Shown here piece after piece: positions 1-9,980 of a DNA stretch of 64,000 nucleotides. The notes under the pieces were generated by a model, which worked only from the letters and a program-made list of their open reading frames with translations, had not been told where the DNA came from and did not search any database. Source of the DNA: Caulobacter sp. S45. Lineage in GTDB: Bacteria; Pseudomonadota; Alphaproteobacteria; Caulobacterales; Caulobacteraceae. The position numbers were made by a program, and so were the translations under genes. Every line of letters begins with the position of its first letter. The first letter of the stretch is position 1. The DNA is taken from NCBI RefSeq assembly GCF_009765965.1, contig NZ_LMUL01000014.1, forward strand, positions 644,815 to 708,814, given 5' to 3'.

Positions 1-1502
1 TCGTCGCCATACGAGGTCGAGCCGCGCGGGTTGGCGTAGACCACGACATAGCCGGCCGAGGCGTAGAGCTGCAGCTCAGAGGCGAAGTTGGGTCCGTAGG
101 CGGAGAACGGGCCGCCGTGGATCTCCATGATCATCGGGTACTTGTGCGACGGGTCGAAGCCCGGCGGGGTCATCACCCAGGCGTCGACGGGCCGTTTGTC
201 GTAGCTGGAGGTCACGGTCATGTGCTCGACCTTGGCCAGGGTCTTGCCGGCGAACAGGTCGGTGTTCAGGGCGGTCAGGCGCTTGGGCGAGCCCCCGGCG
301 CGCACCACCGCGATGTCGGTGGGATGGGCGGCGTCGCCGAGCGTGAAGGCCACCGTCCCGTTGTCGGCGACCGTGTAGGCGCCGCCGTTATAGGGCCGGT
401 CGAGCTCGGACCCGCCGAGCCCCTCGGCCACGGTCTGGATATGGCCGTCCAGACCGATGCGGCCCACCTTGGTCACGCCATGGTCGGCGTAGCTGAAGAA
501 CAGGCTGCGGCCGTCGGCGGCCCAGTGCGGGCGCTCGATCGCCCGGTCGAACCCGTCGGTCAGCGACTTGGGCGTCCCGTCCTTGAGGTCCATGACGTAG
601 AGCCGCGCGTTCTCGTAGCCGCGCTGCTTGTCGTCGAAGCCGACCCAGGCGATCCGCTTGCCGTCCGGCGACACCGCCGGCGCCCGGTCTGGGCCGGCAC
701 GGTGGGTCAAGGCCGTCACCGTCCCGTCGGCGATGTTGAACTGGTACACCTCCGAGTTCATCGGGTTCAGCTCCCAGTTCTTCTCCCGCTGGCCGTCGAA
801 GATCAGGCTGCGGCCGTCCGGGGTGAAGGAGATCGGGCCGCCATCGTCGAACTCGCCGAAGGTGAGCTGCTGGGGCTGGCCGCCCTCGGCGGAGACGATG
901 AACAGGTGGTCGTAGCCGGGCTTCAGGTAGCCTTCGTTGTCCTCGCGGTAGTGGACGCGGGTGATGATCTTCAGCGGCTCGGCCCACTTGGCGCCCTCGG
1001 GCTTGGGGACGGATGAGCCCAGGCGCACCGGTTCGCTGGCGACCAGCATGGTGAAGGCGATCTGCGAGCCGTCCGGCGACCAGGCGATGTCGCCCGGCGC
1101 TTCCGGCAGGCTGGTCACGCGCGCGGTCGCCCCGGTGGCCATCCAGCGCACGAACAGCTGCGGCCGCCCGTCCTCGCCGGCGGAGACATAGGCCAGGCGC
1201 TTACCATCCGGCGACCAGCGCGGGCGGGACTGGGAGGTGGTGTTGCTGGCCAGCGGCTGCTGGGCGCCGGTGGCGACGTCCACCAGCCAGATCGAACGGC
1301 GCGCCCGGTCGGTCATGATGTCATAGCTGGTGCGCGCATAGGCGACCATGCCGCCGTCGGGGCGGATCTGCGGGTCGGCCGCATATTCCAGGGCGAACAG
1401 GTCCTTGGCCTGGAACGTCCGCGACGGGCCGCTCGCCGTCTGCGCGAAACTCGGCCCGGACAACGCTGCAGCCATAGCCGCCGCTGCAAACAACAGACGC
1501 AT
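1..1502 (-). CDS. Secreted S9 family (prolyl oligopeptidase-like) peptidase, partial
   Basis: This is the N-terminal part (about 500 residues) of an exported serine peptidase; the gene runs off the left edge. A signal peptide ends near SFAQ (about residue 21). It is followed by TolB/PD40-type beta-propeller blades, each marked by a PDG motif (WSPDGKRLAYVS, WSPDGSQIAFT, FTPDGRSLIFD, VSPDGKRIAWV). The alpha/beta-hydrolase domain has just begun, with the oxyanion-type IHGGP sequence and PRGSTSYGDE. The catalytic Ser/Asp/His lie outside the window. The ATG at 1502 has AAGGGG eight bases upstream. Family members cleave oligopeptides or acyl-peptides in the periplasm; the exact specificity cannot be read here. 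Confidence 0.9.
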   Translation of the reverse strand, partial: MRLLFAAAAMAAALSGPSFAQTASGPSRTFQAKDLFALEYAADPQIRPDGGMVAYARTSYDIMTDRARRSIWLVDVATGAQQPLASNTTSQSRPRWSPDGKRLAYVSAGEDGRPQLFVRWMATGATARVTSLPEAPGDIAWSPDGSQIAFTMLVASEPVRLGSSVPKPEGAKWAEPLKIITRVHYREDNEGYLKPGYDHLFIVSAEGGQPQQLTFGEFDDGGPISFTPDGRSLIFDGQREKNWELNPMNSEVYQFNIADGTVTALTHRAGPDRAPAVSPDGKRIAWVGFDDKQRGYENARLYVMDLKDGTPKSLTDGFDRAIERPHWAADGRSLFFSYADHGVTKVGRIGLDGHIQTVAEGLGGSELDRPYNGGAYTVADNGTVAFTLGDAAHPTDIAVVRAGGSPKRLTALNTDLFAGKTLAKVEHMTVTSSYDKRPVDAWVMTPPGFDPSHKYPMIMEIHGGPFSAYGPNFASELQLYASAGYVVVYANPRGSTSYGD

Positions 1503-1582
1503 CAAAACCGCCCCTTTATGCGAAGTCGGTCACCCTAGCTCAGCCATTGGACGGGACAAGGCGTCGCGACCGGAAATCCTGC

Positions 1583-1933
1583 TCAGGGCTTGCGCCGCGA
1601 TCTGTTCAGGGCAAACCGCCACCTTCGCAGGCGATGAAAGCGGCGGGGAACAAACAGCCGCTCGCTGCGCAGCAACTCGTGCCAGATCACCGGCCAGACC
1701 TCGCCGCGCAACAGCCTGCGCAACGGATAGCCGTACCGCGGATAGCGCCGCTGCATCAGGATGAAGCGACGCCGCCAGCGGATCGAATTCCTCAGCACCA
1801 GGATCAAGCCCAGCACCAGCAGGAAGCCGAGCAGATGGGTCGGCAGGAAGGCCCCCACCAGCCCGATCGCCATCAGCACAAAGCCGAAGGCGACGATCAC
1901 ATTGCGCATCAACCGCCGCAGGCGATGGATCAT
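1583..1933 (-). CDS. Small basic membrane protein, function unknown
   Basis: A 116-residue protein with one or two hydrophobic segments at about residues 10-46 (NVIVAFGFVLMAIGLVGAF and HLLGFLLVLGLILVLR). These are followed by a strongly Arg-rich cytosolic tail (RRWRFALNRSRRKP). The layout recalls small inner-membrane proteins with an LPTHLL-type turn between two helices, but I cannot assign a named family with confidence. It lies between gcvH and the S9 peptidase on the same strand and could be co-transcribed with gcvH (41 bases apart). Confidence 0.7.
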   Translation of the reverse strand: MIHRLRRLMRNVIVAFGFVLMAIGLVGAFLPTHLLGFLLVLGLILVLRNSIRWRRRFILMQRRYPRYGYPLRRLLRGEVWPVIWHELLRSERLFVPRRFHRLRRWRFALNRSRRKP

Positions 1934-1974
1934 CGGCCGGTTCTGCGCCGGACGCCCCTTGGCGCGGCCGGGCC

Positions 1975-2340
1975 TCAGAGCGTCTGCAGGAACGCCTCGT
2001 AGGCGGCCTTGTCCATCAGCTTCTCGACCTCGGAGACGTCGGCCAGCTTCAGCTTGGCGAACCAGCCGACGGTCTCGGGCGACTCGCCCACCGTCTCCGG
2101 CGCCGCGCCGAGCGCCGTGTTGATCTCCACGACCACGCCGGCCACGGGCGCATAGATGTCGGACGCAGCCTTGACGCTTTCCACCACCGCCAGGTTTTCT
2201 CCCGCCTTCACCTGCTTGCCGACCTCGGGCAGCTCGACAAAGACCACGTCGCCAAGCTGCTCGGCGGCGTAGGCGGTGATGCCCACGCTGGCCACGTCGC
2301 CCTCAACCTGCACCCACTCGTGATCCTTGGTGAACCGCAT
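1975..2340 (-). CDS. gcvH: Glycine cleavage system H protein
   Basis: A 121-residue lipoyl carrier protein that shuttles the methylamine group between the P, T and L proteins of the glycine cleavage system. The lipoylation site is Lys57 in VVESVKAAS, and the fold markers HEWV and [19 protein letters not shown] are all present. The reading frame is open further upstream. The ATG at 2340 is preferred because AGGGG sits six bases before it, while the ATG at 2346 directly abuts that AGGGG. Length and N-terminus ([10 protein letters not shown]) then fit the family. gcvT and gcvP, usual neighbours, are not in the window; argS is immediately upstream. Confidence 0.95.
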   Translation of the reverse strand: MRFTKDHEWVQVEGDVASVGITAYAAEQLGDVVFVELPEVGKQVKAGENLAVVESVKAASDIYAPVAGVVVEINTALGAAPETVGESPETVGWFAKLKLADVSEVEKLMDKAAYEAFLQTL

Positions 2341-2378
2341 CGTCATCCCCTGAAGGCCGTGCGCCCAGGCGCGCGGCG

Positions 2379-4139
2379 TTACATCCGTTCCGGCGTATCT
2401 ATGCCGAGAAGCTCCAAAGCGCACATAAGCTGCTTGAGCGCCGTCCGGCAAAGCGCCAGACGCGATCCACGCACAGTTTCCGTTTCCGCCGCCAACACCG
2501 GGCAGGCGGCATAAAATCGCGAGAAGCTCTGCGCCAACCGATAGGCGTGCTCGGCCACGAAACTCGGCGCACGCTTGTCGTAAGCTTCCTGCACCGCCGT
2601 GTCGAAGGCGTCCAGCACCAGGGCGAGTTCGCGCTCGGCCGGCGCGACGATGGCGATCTGGCCAGGAGCTGCGCCCTGATCCTCCGCGCGACGCAGCAGG
2701 CTTTTGATCCGCACCGCCTGGTACAGCAGGTAGGGGCCGGTCTTGCCCTCGAAGCTGGTGAAGCGGTCGAGGTCGAAGACGTAGCTGGTGCCGCGGAAGT
2801 TCGACAGGTCCGCGAACTTCAGCGCCGCCACCGCGACCTTGTGGGCGGTGTCCTCGAATTCGGCCTCGCCCAGTTCGCTGCCCAGATCCGCCTCGCGCAG
2901 GCGATCGCGCGCCTTGGCCGTGGCGGTGGTGATCAGGTCGTGCAGCTTGAGCACCCCGCCCTCGCGGGTCTTGAAGGGCTTGCCGTCGGCGCCGTTCATG
3001 GTGCCGAAGCCGATATGCTCCAGCGCGCCCGGATCAGCATAGCCGGCGAGATAGGCGGCGCGGAACACCTGCTCGAAATGGTCCGCCTGACGCTGGTCCA
3101 CCACATAAAGGATCAGGTGGGGGTCGAAGCCCTGGCGCCGGTCGACGATGGTGGCGAGGTCGGTGGTGCCGTACATGGCCGACCCTTCCGACGAGATCAC
3201 CAGCAGCGGCGGCAGCTCGCGCTTGTCGCCCTCGCGCGCCACCCGCACGATCCGCGCGCCCTGGTCCTCGATCAACAGGCCCTTGTCGGTCAGGGTCTGG
3301 ACCATCTGGGCGATCAGCGGATCGGCGTCGCTCTCGCCCTTCCACAGGTCGAAGTCCACGCCCAGCGCATGGAACTCGCGCTGCAGAGCGCTGCGGCTGA
3401 CGGCCACGAAATGCCGCCACAGGGCGCGATAGCCCACCCGGCCGTTCTGCAGTTCGGCGGTGGCCTTGCGGGCGCGATCGCGGAACTCGGGCTCGGCCTT
3501 CGCGCGGGCGGCGGCCTGGGGATAGAGCCGCTCGAGGTCTTCCAGCGTGACGGGGCTGTCGGCCGGGAACGGTCCCTCGCCGTCCGCCAGAAACGGCGAA
3601 TCGGGCTGCGCCTCGCCAAGGGCGGTGATCAGCAGCCCCATCTGGAAGCCCCAGTCGCCGAAGTGGGCGTCGCCCAGCACCTCGTCGCCGCGGAAGCGGA
3701 AGATGCGCTTCAGCGACTCGCCGATGATCGAGGACCGCAGGTGGCCCACGTGCATGGGCTTGGCCACGTTGGGGCCGGCGAAGTCGATCAGCACGCGGCG
3801 CGGCGTCTCCACCGAAGCGGCGCCCGCCATCGCGCTCGCCTCCACCTCGACCGCGCGTTCGGTCAGCAGGCGTGCCGCGATCTTCAGGTTGATGAAGCCA
3901 GGTCCCGCGATCTCCACCGCCTCGAAGCGCAGATCGCCGGTCAGGCGCGCAGCCACGCGGCCCGCGATCTCGCGCGGGTTCGCCTTGGCGGCCTTGGCGG
4001 CGGCCAGGGCGCCGTTGCTTTGGAAGTCAGCGAGGTCTGGGCGATCGGAGGGCGTCACACCCGACCGCTCGCCCGGCAAGCCTTCGGCCTCGAAGGCGGC
4101 GCGGGTCGCCTCCGACAGCCGACGTCTCAGATCGGTCAT
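2379..4139 (-). CDS. argS: Arginyl-tRNA synthetase
   Basis: A 586-residue class I aminoacyl-tRNA synthetase that charges tRNA-Arg. An N-terminal Add-1-like domain precedes the signature [18 protein letters not shown], which carries the HVGH form of the HIGH motif near residue 127. The catalytic core continues through [10 protein letters not shown] and DLATIVDRR. The usual KMSK loop is degenerate, as is common in ArgRS ([14 protein letters not shown]). A C-terminal DALR anticodon-binding domain ends at ERM. The start ATG overlaps the stop of the upstream secreted-protein gene by four bases (ATGA), suggesting translational coupling. Confidence 0.97.
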   Translation of the reverse strand: MTDLRRRLSEATRAAFEAEGLPGERSGVTPSDRPDLADFQSNGALAAAKAAKANPREIAGRVAARLTGDLRFEAVEIAGPGFINLKIAARLLTERAVEVEASAMAGAASVETPRRVLIDFAGPNVAKPMHVGHLRSSIIGESLKRIFRFRGDEVLGDAHFGDWGFQMGLLITALGEAQPDSPFLADGEGPFPADSPVTLEDLERLYPQAAARAKAEPEFRDRARKATAELQNGRVGYRALWRHFVAVSRSALQREFHALGVDFDLWKGESDADPLIAQMVQTLTDKGLLIEDQGARIVRVAREGDKRELPPLLVISSEGSAMYGTTDLATIVDRRQGFDPHLILYVVDQRQADHFEQVFRAAYLAGYADPGALEHIGFGTMNGADGKPFKTREGGVLKLHDLITTATAKARDRLREADLGSELGEAEFEDTAHKVAVAALKFADLSNFRGTSYVFDLDRFTSFEGKTGPYLLYQAVRIKSLLRRAEDQGAAPGQIAIVAPAERELALVLDAFDTAVQEAYDKRAPSFVAEHAYRLAQSFSRFYAACPVLAAETETVRGSRLALCRTALKQLMCALELLGIDTPERM

Positions 4140-4864
4140 TGCGCCCCGGAGGTTCCGGTGTTGGAGGCCGTCTTCGCCGAATTGGGGGCCGGCGTGGGCT
4201 CAGGGTCGCTCGACGCATTGGCGCGGAAGCGTTTGCCCATGCGGTTGAATTCCGCCATCTGCGGGGTCACGTCGAAACCCACCAGGATCTCGAAGTTCGA
4301 GCCGCTGACGCTGGTCTTGGCGCGCGGGATGACGATGTCGGCCAGCCGGTCGAAATAGACCACCCGGTCGCTCCCCTTGGGGAATTCCGCGGGGATGGTG
4401 AAGTACTGTTTGTCCAGCACGGCGAGGTTTCGCACCGTCACCGCCACCCAGTAGCGGTAGTTCTTGTGATCGCTCTTGGCCAGCGGCCCCTTGCCGAACT
4501 GGAAGCCGACGCCGAGGTGGACGACGATCGGCTCGAGCCCTTTGTACTGGCAGGTCGCCTGCACGTGCTCGATCTCGCCGGTGTAGCTGACCGCGGCGGG
4601 CGTCTCTTCACCGTCCTTCAGCTCGACATAGCGGCTGGCGTCGTAGAGGGCCTTGGCGAAGGGACAGGGACCGGCGGCGTTGGTGTTGGGCAACGGCGCC
4701 TGGTCGATCTTCCAGTCCTTTTCCTTCTTTTTCTTCTTGGTGTCCTCGTCGGCCTGGGCCTGACGGCGCTGGTCGTCGGGGTTCTGGGACTGGGCGTAGG
4801 CCTTGGCGATGGGGAGCCCGGCCAGCAGCAGCAGGCTGAGGCCAAGGGTGAGCGGACGACGCAT
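4136..4864 (-). CDS. Exported protein of unknown function, coupled to argS
   Basis: A 242-residue protein with an N-terminal signal peptide ([19 protein letters not shown], cleavage near AYAQ). A very Lys-rich patch ([12 protein letters not shown], about residues 41-52) follows. The globular part of roughly 150 residues contains two cysteines (GPCPFAKAL and ATCQYKG) that may pair in the periplasm. The C-terminus is Pro/Ser/Ala-rich and likely disordered. I do not recognise a named family. It is the first gene of a unit that overlaps argS by four bases, so argS translation probably depends on it. Start ATG 4864. Confidence 0.75.
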   Translation of the reverse strand: MRRPLTLGLSLLLLAGLPIAKAYAQSQNPDDQRRQAQADEDTKKKKKEKDWKIDQAPLPNTNAAGPCPFAKALYDASRYVELKDGEETPAAVSYTGEIEHVQATCQYKGLEPIVVHLGVGFQFGKGPLAKSDHKNYRYWVAVTVRNLAVLDKQYFTIPAEFPKGSDRVVYFDRLADIVIPRAKTSVSGSNFEILVGFDVTPQMAEFNRMGKRFRANASSDPEPTPAPNSAKTASNTGTSGAQ

Positions 4865-5011
4865 GGGACACCGGGAACGTGGACGGGCGCGGAAAGGAGA
4901 CGGCGCGAAGCAGGCGCGTCTACCATCTTCTTACGCCCTTACCCCATTGGTCGCAACGAAAGGCGCTGCGACGCGCTGGCGCCACGCGCCTAGGCGGCTT
5001 AAGTTGCGACC

Positions 5012-5986
5012 ATGAACGCCATTCTACCGATCCGCCGCCCGCTGACCGTCATCCTGGCCAACCCGCGCGGCTTCTGCGCCGGCGTGGACCGGGCGATCCA
5101 GATCGTCGAACGCGCCATCCAGAAGTACGGGGCGCCGGTCTATGTGCGCCACGAGATCGTGCACAACCACCACGTCGTCGCGCGCCTGCGTGAACTCGGC
5201 GCGGTGTTCGTCGAGGAATTGCACGAATGCCCCGACGACCGCCCGGTGGTCTTCTCGGCCCACGGCGTGCCCAAGTCCGCGCCGGCCGAGGCGGAACGGC
5301 GCAACATGTTCTATCTCGACGCCACCTGCCCGCTGGTCTCCAAGGTCCACCTGGACGCCGAGCGGCATCACATGGCCGGCCGTGAGATCGTGCTGATCGG
5401 TCATGCGGGCCATCCGGAAGTGGACGGCACGCTGGGTCAGCTCCCGGACGGCGCGATCAAGCTGGTCGAGACGGTGGGCGACGTCGCCTTCGTCCAGGTG
5501 AGCGATCCCGACAAGCTGGCCTTCGTGACCCAGACCACCCTGTCGATGGACGACACCGCCGACATCATCACGGCCCTGAAGGCGCGCTTCCCCAACATCG
5601 TCGGGCCCCATGGGCGCGACATCTGCTACGCCACCACCAACCGGCAGGAAGCCATCAAGACCCTGTCGCCGGGCTGCGACCTGGTGCTGGTGGTGGGCTC
5701 CAGCACTTCTTCCAACTCCCAGCGCCTGGTCGAGGTGGCGATGAAGGCCGGCGCCCAGGACGCCAAGCTGATCGACGACGCCGACATGATCCAACCCGCC
5801 TGGTTCGAAGGCGTGAGCCGCCTCGGGCTCAGCGCCGGCGCCAGCGCCCCCGAGGTCCTGGTGGAAGGTGTGCTCGACTGGCTGGCGGCGCGGTTCGACC
5901 TGTCGATCTCCACCGAGGAGACCGCGCGCGAGACGGTGATCTTCAAGCTGCCGCGCGTGCTGGTGGAAGAAACCGCCGCGCAATAG
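5012..5986 (+). CDS. ispH: 4-hydroxy-3-methylbut-2-enyl diphosphate reductase
   Basis: A 324-residue iron-sulfur enzyme that catalyses the last step of the MEP pathway, making IPP and DMAPP. The three cluster-binding cysteines are visible: Cys22 in [12 protein letters not shown], Cys106 in [13 protein letters not shown] and Cys205 in [12 protein letters not shown]. Substrate-binding histidines are in EIVHNHHVV and GHAGHPEV, and [12 protein letters not shown] is the conserved C-domain motif. The order ispH-thrB-rnhA on one strand is common in alphaproteobacteria. Only 16 bases separate the stop from thrB. Confidence 0.97.
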   Translation: MNAILPIRRPLTVILANPRGFCAGVDRAIQIVERAIQKYGAPVYVRHEIVHNHHVVARLRELGAVFVEELHECPDDRPVVFSAHGVPKSAPAEAERRNMFYLDATCPLVSKVHLDAERHHMAGREIVLIGHAGHPEVDGTLGQLPDGAIKLVETVGDVAFVQVSDPDKLAFVTQTTLSMDDTADIITALKARFPNIVGPHGRDICYATTNRQEAIKTLSPGCDLVLVVGSSTSSNSQRLVEVAMKAGAQDAKLIDDADMIQPAWFEGVSRLGLSAGASAPEVLVEGVLDWLAARFDLSISTEETARETVIFKLPRVLVEETAAQ

Positions 5987-6002
5987 CGCTGCGCTCACCG
6001 TC

Positions 6003-6959
6003 TTGGCCGTCTACACCAACATCGACGAAAACGACCTGACGGCCCTGCTGGCGGATTTCGACCTCGGCGCGGCCGTGTCCTGCAAAGGCATCGCGGAGGG
6101 CGTCGAGAACTCCAACTACCTGCTGGAGACCGAGCGCGGCCGCTTCATCCTGACCCTGTACGAGCGGCGGGTGCGCACAGACGACCTGCCCTATTTCATC
6201 GACCTGATGCAGTGGCTGGCCGAGCGCGGCTTCCCCTGCCCCATCCCCATGGCCGACCGCCAAGGCCGGGTGCTGAAGGTCGTGCGCGAACGTCCCGCCG
6301 CATTGGTCACCTTCCTGACCGGGGTCTCGGTTCAGCGTCCCGGCCCCGAACGCTGCCGCCAGGCCGGTGAAGGGCTCGCGCGACTGCACCTGGCCGGACA
6401 GGGCTTCCCGCATCGGCGGGAGAACACACTGGGCCAACACGTGTGGGCCGGCCTGTTCGATGGGGCGAAAGCGACCGCCGACGCCCTGCAGCCGGGACTG
6501 ACCGGGCGGATCACCCAGGACCTCGACGATTTGGCGCACGCCTGGCCGACCGGGCTTCCGTCCGGGCCGATCCATGCCGACCTGTTTCCCGACAACGTCT
6601 TCTTCGTCGGCGAGCGGTTTTCGGCCGCCATCGACTTCTATTTCGCCTGCGACGACGCCCTGGCCTACGATCTCGCGGTCTGCCTCAACGCCTGGGCCTT
6701 CGAACCGGACGGGCGGTACAAACCGGACTGCGCCCGGGCGATGCTCGAGGGTTACGAGGCCCTGCGCCCGCTCTCGATGGCGGAGCGGTCGAGCCTTACC
6801 GTGCTGGCGCGCGGGGCGGCCATGCGCTTCTTCCTGACCCGCCTGATCGACTGGACGGCCACCCCGCCCGGCGCTCTGGTGCGACCCAAGGACCCGCTGG
6901 AATACGCCGCCAAGCTGGACGTGTTCCGGGCGCTTCCCAAGGGCGTGGGTCTGGTCTAG
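6003..6959 (+). CDS. thrB: Homoserine kinase (ThrB type II, aminoglycoside-kinase fold)
   Basis: A 318-residue kinase that phosphorylates homoserine for threonine synthesis. The fold is that of aminoglycoside/choline kinases, with the catalytic loop [12 protein letters not shown] (about residues 190-201) and the metal-binding IDFYFACDD a little later. The start is a TTG at 6003. It gives the family N-terminus [10 protein letters not shown], and no ATG or GTG lies nearby in frame. The gene follows ispH by 16 bases and is followed by rnhA after 8 bases, so the three are probably one transcript. Confidence 0.94.
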   Translation: MAVYTNIDENDLTALLADFDLGAAVSCKGIAEGVENSNYLLETERGRFILTLYERRVRTDDLPYFIDLMQWLAERGFPCPIPMADRQGRVLKVVRERPAALVTFLTGVSVQRPGPERCRQAGEGLARLHLAGQGFPHRRENTLGQHVWAGLFDGAKATADALQPGLTGRITQDLDDLAHAWPTGLPSGPIHADLFPDNVFFVGERFSAAIDFYFACDDALAYDLAVCLNAWAFEPDGRYKPDCARAMLEGYEALRPLSMAERSSLTVLARGAAMRFFLTRLIDWTATPPGALVRPKDPLEYAAKLDVFRALPKGVGLV

Positions 6960-6967
6960 GTCGGCCC

Positions 6968-7414
6968 ATGACCCCAGACGTTGTGATCTACACGGACGGC
7001 GCTTGCAGCGGCAATCCAGGCCCCGGAGGCTGGGGCGCGATCCTGACCTCCGGCCAGCACGAGCGCGAGATCTGCGGCGGCGAGGCGCACACCACCAACA
7101 ACCGCATGGAGATCATGGCCGCGATCCGCGCGCTTCAATCCCTCAAGCGGCCGTGCAAGGTCGAACTGCACACCGACAGCCAGTACCTGCGCCAGGGGAT
7201 CACCGAATGGCTGGCGGGCTGGAAGGCGCGCGGCTGGAAGACCGCCGCCAAGGCCCCGGTCAAGAACGAGGACCTCTGGCGCGAGCTGGACGAGGCGCGC
7301 GCGCGCCACGACGTGAGCTGGAAGTGGGTCAAGGGCCATTCCGGCCACCCGATGAACGAGCGCGCCGATGGCCTCGCCCGCAAAGGCCTGATCGAGACGC
7401 GCGCGGCGGGCTGA
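6968..7414 (+). CDS. rnhA: Ribonuclease HI
   Basis: A 148-residue enzyme that cleaves the RNA strand of RNA-DNA hybrids. The complete active site is present at the classical positions: Asp10 ([12 protein letters not shown]), Glu48 ([10 protein letters not shown]), Asp70 (LHTDSQYL), His124 (VKGHSGH) and Asp134 (NERADGLA). Length matches E. coli RNase HI. It sits eight bases after thrB and is probably expressed with it. Confidence 0.97.
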   Translation: MTPDVVIYTDGACSGNPGPGGWGAILTSGQHEREICGGEAHTTNNRMEIMAAIRALQSLKRPCKVELHTDSQYLRQGITEWLAGWKARGWKTAAKAPVKNEDLWRELDEARARHDVSWKWVKGHSGHPMNERADGLARKGLIETRAAG

Positions 7415-7445
7415 CGTTCCCGGACAAAATCCTGTATGGCGGGAT

Positions 7446-8033
7446 ATGGCCGTCCTCGACTGGATATCCGCCGATTCTGGCTTCACCCTCGATGGCGAGC
7501 GGATCAGGCTGCGCCCTCCGCGGATGGCCGACTATGGCGAGTGGGCGGCGCTTCGCCAGGCGTCGAAGAGCTTCCTCCAGCCTTGGGAGCCCACCTGGCC
7601 GACGGACGACCTGACCCGCACCGCTTTCCGCCAGCGCCTGTCGCTGTATCAGCGCGATCAGGACCTCGGTCACGGCTACGCCTTCTTCGTCTTCCGCAAG
7701 CCCGACAACGTGCTGGTCGGCGGCATCACCTTGCGCAACATCCTGCGCGGCGTGGCCCAGACCGGCGCGATCGGCTACTGGGCGGGCGAGCGCTATGCAC
7801 GCCAGGGCCACACCCTGGCGGCGGTGCAGGAGATGTCGCATTTCGCTTTCGGCCGTGTCGGCCTGCATCGCCTGGAAGCCGCGTGCTGCCCCGAGAACGC
7901 CGCCTCGCGCCGGCTATTGCTCAAGGCCGGGTTCGAACTCGAAGGTCGCGCCCGCAGCTATCTGAAGATCAACGGCGAATGGCGCGACCACCTGCTGTTC
8001 GGCCGGGTGCGCGAGGACCCCGCGCGAGGTTAG
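7446..8033 (+). CDS. GNAT acetyltransferase, RimJ/RimL-like
   Basis: A 195-residue N-acetyltransferase of the RimJ type. Strand and motif order fit the family: IRLRPPRMADYGEWAALR at the N-terminus, VGGITLRNI, then GYWAGERYARQGHTLAAV as the acetyl-CoA-binding region. CCPENAASRRLLLKAGFE closes the core (usually written N.aS..ll.k.GF). RimJ/RimL enzymes acetylate the N-termini of ribosomal proteins, but paralogues modify other amines, so the substrate is open. It is 31 bases downstream of rnhA. Confidence 0.88.
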   Translation: MAVLDWISADSGFTLDGERIRLRPPRMADYGEWAALRQASKSFLQPWEPTWPTDDLTRTAFRQRLSLYQRDQDLGHGYAFFVFRKPDNVLVGGITLRNILRGVAQTGAIGYWAGERYARQGHTLAAVQEMSHFAFGRVGLHRLEAACCPENAASRRLLLKAGFELEGRARSYLKINGEWRDHLLFGRVREDPARG

Positions 8034-8035
8034 AC

Positions 8036-8617
8036 CTAGGCCCGTCCCGACTGGGTCGACAGGTGATCCACGGTCACCCCGATCTTGGCCAGGGCCCGCG
8101 CCCACTTGCTGCCGTAGTCGTCGTCGAACACCAGGTCCTCGTCCGCGTCGCAGGACAGCCAGACGCTGTCGCGGATTTCCTGCTCGAGCTGCCCCGCCCC
8201 CCACACGGCGCAGCCGAGCGCCAGGACGGAATGGCGTGGGCGACGATCCACATCCGCGATCGCCTCCAGCACTTCGCGCGTGGGCGTCAGGGCGATGCCA
8301 TCGGTCACAGGCAGGGTCGCGTCGGCGGTGGAGAAGTCGTCGGTGTGGATGACGAAGCCCCGCTCCCGCTCTACAGGACCGCCGGCCAGGACGAGTTGAT
8401 CGAGCCGGCTGGTGTTGGGCTTCACCTCCAGCCGCTCGAGCAGGTGGGACAGCGAAAGCCCCTCGACCGGGTTGTTCACCGCCACGCCCATGGCGCTCTC
8501 GTCGGAGTGGGTGCACATCAGGATCACCGCCCGCTCGAAGCGCGGATCGCCGATTCCCGGCATGGCGATCAGGAGCCTGCCGTCCAGGAATTCGCCGTCG
8601 CCGTCGGTCGGTGTCAT
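8036..8617 (-). CDS. YqgE/AlgH family protein (UPF0301)
   Basis: A 193-residue cytoplasmic protein of the AlgH/YqgE family, of uncertain biochemical role. The family signatures are intact: [22 protein letters not shown] at the N-terminus, [30 protein letters not shown] and [17 protein letters not shown]. It converges with the RimJ-like gene, with only two bases between the stops, and is divergent from the peroxiredoxin gene. Confidence 0.93.
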   Translation of the reverse strand: MTPTDGDGEFLDGRLLIAMPGIGDPRFERAVILMCTHSDESAMGVAVNNPVEGLSLSHLLERLEVKPNTSRLDQLVLAGGPVERERGFVIHTDDFSTADATLPVTDGIALTPTREVLEAIADVDRRPRHSVLALGCAVWGAGQLEQEIRDSVWLSCDADEDLVFDDDYGSKWARALAKIGVTVDHLSTQSGRA

Positions 8618-8670
8618 GTCCCTATGATGGGAGCCCGCGCGCCCGATGCAAGGCGAACCGTCGAGCGCGC

Positions 8671-8699
8671 TTGCCGTGGCGCGTGCGTGGCCATATCAG
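8671..8699 (+). promoter_or_regulatory. Candidate sigma-70 promoter of the peroxiredoxin gene
   Basis: TTGCCG at 8671-8676 and TATCAG at 8694-8699 are separated by 17 bases and lie about 30 bases upstream of the peroxiredoxin start. Both hexamers are imperfect, so this is tentative. Confidence 0.35.
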
Positions 8700-8730
8700 C
8701 GGCGCAGCGCACCCTAAGGAGAAGACGGCT

Positions 8731-9213
8731 ATGACCATCAAAGTAGGCGACCAGCTGCCGCAGGCCAACTTCATGACCATGACCGCGGACGGCCCCAAGC
8801 CCCTCTCCTCGGACGACGTGTTCAAGGGCAAGACCGTCGCCCTGTTCGCGGTGCCCGGCGCCTTCACCCCCACCTGCTCGGCCAAGCACCTGCCCGGCTT
8901 CGTCGAAAAGGCCGCCGAGCTGAAGGCCAAGGGCGTGGACGCCATCGCCTGCGTCTCGGTCAACGACGTGTTCGTCATGGGCGCCTGGGGCAAGTCGCAG
9001 GACGTGGGCGAGTCGGTCCTGCTGCTGGCGGACGGCAACGGCGCCTTCACCAAGGCGCTGGGCCTTGAGCTGGACGGCTCCAAGTTCGGCATGGGCCAGC
9101 GCTCGCAGCGCTATTCCCTGGTCGCCGAGGACGGCGTGGTGAAGACCCTCAACGTCGAAGAGGGCGGAGACTTCAAGGTTTCGTCGGCAGACTACATGTT
9201 GGCGCAATTCTAG
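8731..9213 (+). CDS. Peroxiredoxin, Prx5-like (redoxin domain)
   Basis: A 160-residue thiol peroxidase that reduces hydrogen peroxide and alkyl hydroperoxides. The peroxidatic Cys49 lies in [17 protein letters not shown]; a second cysteine, Cys74 (AIACVSVND), is a possible resolving or structural residue. The conserved FVMGAWGK and [14 protein letters not shown] segments place it in the PRX5 branch. The frame is open upstream, but the ATG at 8731 has a good AAGGAG site 10 bases upstream and gives the family N-terminus. Confidence 0.95.
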   Translation: MTIKVGDQLPQANFMTMTADGPKPLSSDDVFKGKTVALFAVPGAFTPTCSAKHLPGFVEKAAELKAKGVDAIACVSVNDVFVMGAWGKSQDVGESVLLLADGNGAFTKALGLELDGSKFGMGQRSQRYSLVAEDGVVKTLNVEEGGDFKVSSADYMLAQF

Positions 9214-9247
9214 GATCGAACGGCGGGGCCTTCTGGAGACGACCGTG

Positions 9248-9853
9248 ATGCGCCCCGCCCTTCTCGCCACCCTAGGCTCGCTTGCGGCCTTGAGCCTGGT
9301 CCTGCCCGCCGCGGCGCAGGAACTCCACACGATCGATTCCGGCGCCGCCCCAGCCGGCGCCTATACCCTCGATCCCGCCCATTCGAGCGTGACGATGAGG
9401 GTCTCCCACTTCGGCCTGTCCTACGCAACGCTGCGGTTCGACAAGCTGGACGCGACGCTGACCTACGATCCGGCCCATCCCGAGGCGTCGAAGCTTCAGG
9501 TGACGGTCGATCCCGCCTCCGTCGACACCGGCGACGAGGCCCTGAACCGCCAGATCGCCACCGAGTTGTTTGAAGCCGGGAAATACCCCCAGATCCGCTT
9601 TGTCTCCACCACGGTGAAGCCGACGATCGAAGGTCGTGGCCAGGTCACAGGCGACCTCACCTTTCACGGGGTGACGCGCCCGGTGGACCTGGACGTGGTC
9701 TTCAACGGCGCTGGACAGGACCCCCAGCATCAGACGCGCCTGGGTTTTTCCGCCAACGCCACGATCCAGCGTTCTCAGTTCGGCGTCACGAAGTACCGGC
9801 CGGCCGCGGGCGATGATGTGAGTGTGGATATCGAGGTTGAGTTCAAGAAATAG
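9248..9853 (+). CDS. YceI family periplasmic lipocalin-like protein
   Basis: A 201-residue exported protein with signal peptide (LATLGSLAALSLVLPAAAQ). The YceI beta-barrel starts at AGAYTLDPAHSSVTMRVSHFG and shows DLTFHGVTRPVDLDVVF and RSQFGVTKYRP. YceI proteins bind isoprenoid or amide ligands in a hydrophobic tunnel. The start could be GTG 9245 or ATG 9248; GGAG at 9235-9238 serves either. It is followed by a second, diverged YceI-like gene. Confidence 0.93.
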   Translation: MRPALLATLGSLAALSLVLPAAAQELHTIDSGAAPAGAYTLDPAHSSVTMRVSHFGLSYATLRFDKLDATLTYDPAHPEASKLQVTVDPASVDTGDEALNRQIATELFEAGKYPQIRFVSTTVKPTIEGRGQVTGDLTFHGVTRPVDLDVVFNGAGQDPQHQTRLGFSANATIQRSQFGVTKYRPAAGDDVSVDIEVEFKK

Positions 9854-9980
9854 CGTTGCCGCCGCACCACTGCGGCTGTTCAATCGTCCAGCTTCGGTCG
9901 AATGCGTGACCTGAAACATACCCGCAACCGCCCTTGGGCATTTATAAGTCGGACGATTGACACGAGAGGGGAACGACGGC

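Noticed and set aside
2547-4358. 603-codon open frame on the plus strand opposite argS
   Set aside because: It is the antisense shadow of argS, open only because of high third-position GC; it has no family resemblance.
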